Source: Desulfobacteraceae bacterium (GTDB lineage: Bacteria > Desulfobacterota > DSM-4660 > Desulfatiglandales > Desulfatiglandaceae). Taken from it: DNA of 6,596 nt. The stretch lies in assembly GCA_030611815.1 (NCBI GenBank), contig JAUWPC010000195.1:1-6596 (forward strand), in the 5' to 3' direction. The notes beneath the pieces are model-generated. The model saw only the letters and a program-made list of their open reading frames with translations, was not told the origin of the DNA and ran no database searches. The position numbers were made by a program, and so were the translations under genes. Positions 4,796-6,596 of the stretch are shown piece after piece; within the stretch, counting starts at the first letter, position 1; each line of letters begins with the position of its first letter.

Positions 4796-5482
4796 ATGCT
4801 TTACAGCAATCCCCAATACCGCGTCATGGGTGACCGCGCCCTTCTTGTTGAACTCGGAGATGAAATAGACCTTAAAGTCAACAACAAGGTTAGAGAGCTT
4901 TTTGTCGCCATAAAAACCAATTCTTTAGAAGGGGTCGTGGAAACTATCCCCAGCTATCGCTCCCTCCTCCTGATCTTTGATCCGCTCAAAACCACCTTGT
5001 CGCTGCTCCAAAACAGGGTCCACGACCTCCTGAAAACCTTGGACCCTTCTCAACTACCCGAGCCAAGGAGAGTAGAAATCCCGGTAGCATACGGCAGCGA
5101 ATACGGTCCTGACTTAGAGTGGGTGGCCGGGTACCACGGAATCACCCCTGATGAGGTCATTCGACTCCACACTGAACATACCTACCATGTATATATGATT
5201 GGATTCATGCCGGGATTTCCCTATATGGGAGAGCTTCCAAAGGCGCTAATAACGCCCCGAAGGGAAACCCCTCGCACAGTAGTGCCCCGGGGATCAGTTG
5301 CCCTGGCACAGGGACAAACAGGGATATACTCCACCCAAAGCCCAGGGGGATGGCAGATAATCGGTCGCACCCCCTTGACACTTTTCGATCCCGGAAAGTG
5401 GCCCCCGGCACTATTGGAAATGGGTGACCGGGTCAAGTTCTTTGCCATGGATGAGGAGGAAATAGCCGATTGGGAGCAGTAG
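4796..5482 (+). CDS. pxpB: 5-oxoprolinase subunit PxpB (KipI/AHS1 family)
   Basis: This encodes 228 residues, matching the family's usual 220-240. It is the small subunit that works with PxpC in ATP-dependent phosphorylation and opening of 5-oxoproline. Seen in order: MGDRALLVELGD (11-22), the start of the AHS1 domain at PVAYG (96-100), YHVYMIGFMPGFPYMGELP (130-148), TPRRETPRTVVPRGSVA (153-169), GQTGIYSTQSPGGWQIIGRTP (173-193), DPGKWPPALLEMGDRVKF (198-215). In Bacillus the homologue KipI also inhibits the sporulation kinase KinA, but the complete pxpABC set here points to oxoprolinase. The ATG at 4796 is supported by AGGAAG 5 nt upstream; the next Met, residue 11, has no SD. It overlaps pxpC by 13 bp. 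Confidence 0.95.
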   Translation: MLYSNPQYRVMGDRALLVELGDEIDLKVNNKVRELFVAIKTNSLEGVVETIPSYRSLLLIFDPLKTTLSLLQNRVHDLLKTLDPSQLPEPRRVEIPVAYGSEYGPDLEWVAGYHGITPDEVIRLHTEHTYHVYMIGFMPGFPYMGELPKALITPRRETPRTVVPRGSVALAQGQTGIYSTQSPGGWQIIGRTPLTLFDPGKWPPALLEMGDRVKFFAMDEEEIADWEQ

Positions 5483-6426
5483 AAACCTTAGAGATTTTAG
5501 CCCCGGGCCCGCTTACCACTGTCCAGGATCGCGGCCGGTTCGGGTTTGGACGATACGGGGTCCCGCCCAGCGGCGCAGTGGACTCCTTTTCGCTGAGAAA
5601 GGGGAATCTCCTTGTTGGCAACGCAGAAAACGAGGCATCCCTTGAAATCACCATAATCGGCCCTAAAATAGTCGCCCTTATTGATACCCTAATAGCCATC
5701 ACGGGCGCAGACCTTCAGCCTAAGGTCAATAAAATCCCTCTGGAGATGTGGCGATCTCAACTTCTCAAGAAAGGCGACGTCCTTTCCTTCAAAGGCCCCA
5801 AGAGCGGTTGCCGCGCCTATCTGGCGATCGGAGGGGGGATAAGTGTACAAAACATAATGGGGAGTAAATCCACCAACCTTGCGGCACAATTTGGAGGTCT
5901 TGACGGAAGACCCCTTAGAAAGGGCGACATTATTTCTTCAGATTCTCCAGCCCGTTATCTCAAAGCGGTTGGAAGATCTCTTGACAAACATTTGATCCCC
6001 TCCTACGCAAAGGATCAGGTCCTCAGGGTAATCTCCGGCCCCCAGGATGATCATTTCTCTACAAAGGCGAAGGAGATATTTTTCGGCTCGCCTTTTCGGG
6101 TTACACCCCAATCCGATCGTACAGGGATCAGGCTGGCAGGGCCTCACATAGAGGCAAAGAAGAACCTTAAGGAATCGATCATTTCCGAGGGAGTTGTGCC
6201 CGGGACTATACAGATACCGGGAGATGCTCAACCTATTATTATCTTAGCTGAAACAGTAACGGGTGGATACAGAAAGGTTGCAACGGTGATCTCTGCTGAC
6301 CTCCCCCTTCTGGGGCAACTGAAACCCGGTGACACGGTTAATTTCCGCAAAGTTTCCATGGACAAGGCATATCAGGCCGTCCAGGTAGGGTCAGCTTTCC
6401 AGGCGCTGGGCGCCTGCACTAAATAA
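5470..6426 (+). CDS. pxpC: 5-oxoprolinase subunit PxpC (KipA/AHS2 family)
   Basis: This encodes 318 residues, in the usual 300-340 range. It is the large carboxyltransferase-fold subunit of 5-oxoprolinase, related to urea amidolyase and biotin-dependent carboxylase domains. Motifs: GPLTTVQDRGRFGFGRYGVP (13-32) followed by PSGAVD, LEITIIGP (58-65), GCRAYLAIGGGI (113-124), MGSKST (130-135), FGGLDGRPLRKGD (141-153), SGPQDDHF (189-196), SDRTGIRLAG (215-224), SEGVVPGTIQIPGDAQPII (239-257), TGGYRKVATVISADLPLLGQ (264-283). The start codon is TTG: no nearby ATG exists in frame, GGAGGA lies 9 nt upstream, and the family match begins within ten residues. The SD and start are within the end of pxpB, implying translational coupling. 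The segment ETVTGGYRK differs slightly from the more common D-x-QTTGGYPK form. Confidence 0.94.
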   Translation: MGAVETLEILAPGPLTTVQDRGRFGFGRYGVPPSGAVDSFSLRKGNLLVGNAENEASLEITIIGPKIVALIDTLIAITGADLQPKVNKIPLEMWRSQLLKKGDVLSFKGPKSGCRAYLAIGGGISVQNIMGSKSTNLAAQFGGLDGRPLRKGDIISSDSPARYLKAVGRSLDKHLIPSYAKDQVLRVISGPQDDHFSTKAKEIFFGSPFRVTPQSDRTGIRLAGPHIEAKKNLKESIISEGVVPGTIQIPGDAQPIIILAETVTGGYRKVATVISADLPLLGQLKPGDTVNFRKVSMDKAYQAVQVGSAFQALGACTK

Positions 6427-6461
6427 TATTTAACAGCTCACCATAGGAAGAGGACAAAATC

Positions 6462-6596
6462 ATGAGGATTGTAGATCTGCGATCAGACACCATTACTCGA
6501 CCGACCCCGGCCATGCGCAGGGCCATGGCAGATGCGGAAGTTGGAGACGACGTATTTGGAGAGGATCCAACGGTGAACAGGTTGGAGGAGATGGCC
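6462..6596 (+). CDS. ltaE: Low-specificity L-threonine aldolase, 5' part
   Basis: Only the first 45 codons are in the window; the gene continues past 6596. The translation MRIVDLRSDTITRPTPAMRR continues with AMADAEVGDDVFGEDPTVNR and LEEMA, which matches the highly conserved start of PLP-dependent threonine aldolases: DLRSDTxTxPT and VGDDVxGEDPTVxxLE. These enzymes split L-threonine or allo-threonine to glycine and acetaldehyde. The PLP-binding lysine lies beyond the window and cannot be checked. The ATG has AGGAAGAGG about 8 nt upstream. It follows pxpC by 35 bp with no visible terminator, so it is probably in the same transcript. The acetaldehyde product is a potential substrate for AOR, but that link is only a speculation. 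Confidence 0.9.
   Translation, partial: MRIVDLRSDTITRPTPAMRRAMADAEVGDDVFGEDPTVNRLEEMA

Noticed and set aside
4645..4833. 62-codon frame with an Ile/Val-rich stretch resembling a membrane helix
   Set aside because: The hydrophobic run is the translation of TAATCG hexamers; there is no SD and it overlaps pxpB.

Overview
The window looks like chromosomal DNA from an anaerobic bacterium, most likely a Desulfobacterota (former Deltaproteobacteria) relative. This inference rests on a tungsten-type aldehyde:ferredoxin oxidoreductase (AOR) with its own MoaD-like proteins, good Shine-Dalgarno sites, sigma70-like promoters, and intergenic DNA rich in short degenerate repeats and CCCGCC/GGCGGG palindromes. 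No gene was placed by a database search; all names come from reading motifs in the translations.

Left part (1-2891), a tungsto/molybdopterin enzyme module. Two small ubiquitin-fold (MoaD/ThiS-like) genes lie on the minus strand (816 to 577, then 574 to 212) and diverge from a full-length AOR-family gene (1115-2848, plus). The first small protein ends in Gly-Gly-Gly, as expected of a sulfur carrier. The second does not: it continues about 30 residues and stops inside a REP-like palindrome. The 298-bp divergent region holds a possible promoter for the small genes, an inverted repeat over its -35, an extended -10 for AOR, and a roughly 140-nt AOR leader that can fold into a three-way junction with a competing pairing. 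AOR ends at a near-perfect intrinsic terminator that could work in both directions. The first 211 bases hold no convincing gene, only REP-like inverted repeats.

Middle part (2892-3848). A 7-bp-period repeat array (CAGYATC) precedes the end of a minus-strand nitroreductase-family gene (3616 to 3077). Upstream of it lie two tandem 30-bp repeats, each with a CCCGCC/GGCGGG hairpin, and then two back-to-back promoters. One faces the nitroreductase. The other, with a strong consensus match, faces pxpA and is overlapped by a TGCAGG-N11-CCTGCA operator-like palindrome.

Right part (3849-6596). pxpA, pxpB and pxpC encode the three subunits of the prokaryotic ATP-dependent 5-oxoprolinase (5-oxoproline to glutamate). 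They are followed after 35 bp by the start of a low-specificity L-threonine aldolase gene (ltaE) that runs off the window. pxpB and pxpC overlap by 13 bp, with pxpC starting at TTG. pxpA and pxpB are separated by 161 bp holding a TAATCG hexamer repeat and its inverted copy, which can form a long hairpin in the mRNA.

The protein families are all known. The points most worth a second look are the paired MoaD-like genes with AOR, the structured AOR leader, the pxp operator and the repeat hairpin inside the pxp operon. I saw no CRISPR array, insertion sequence, tRNA or phage gene.
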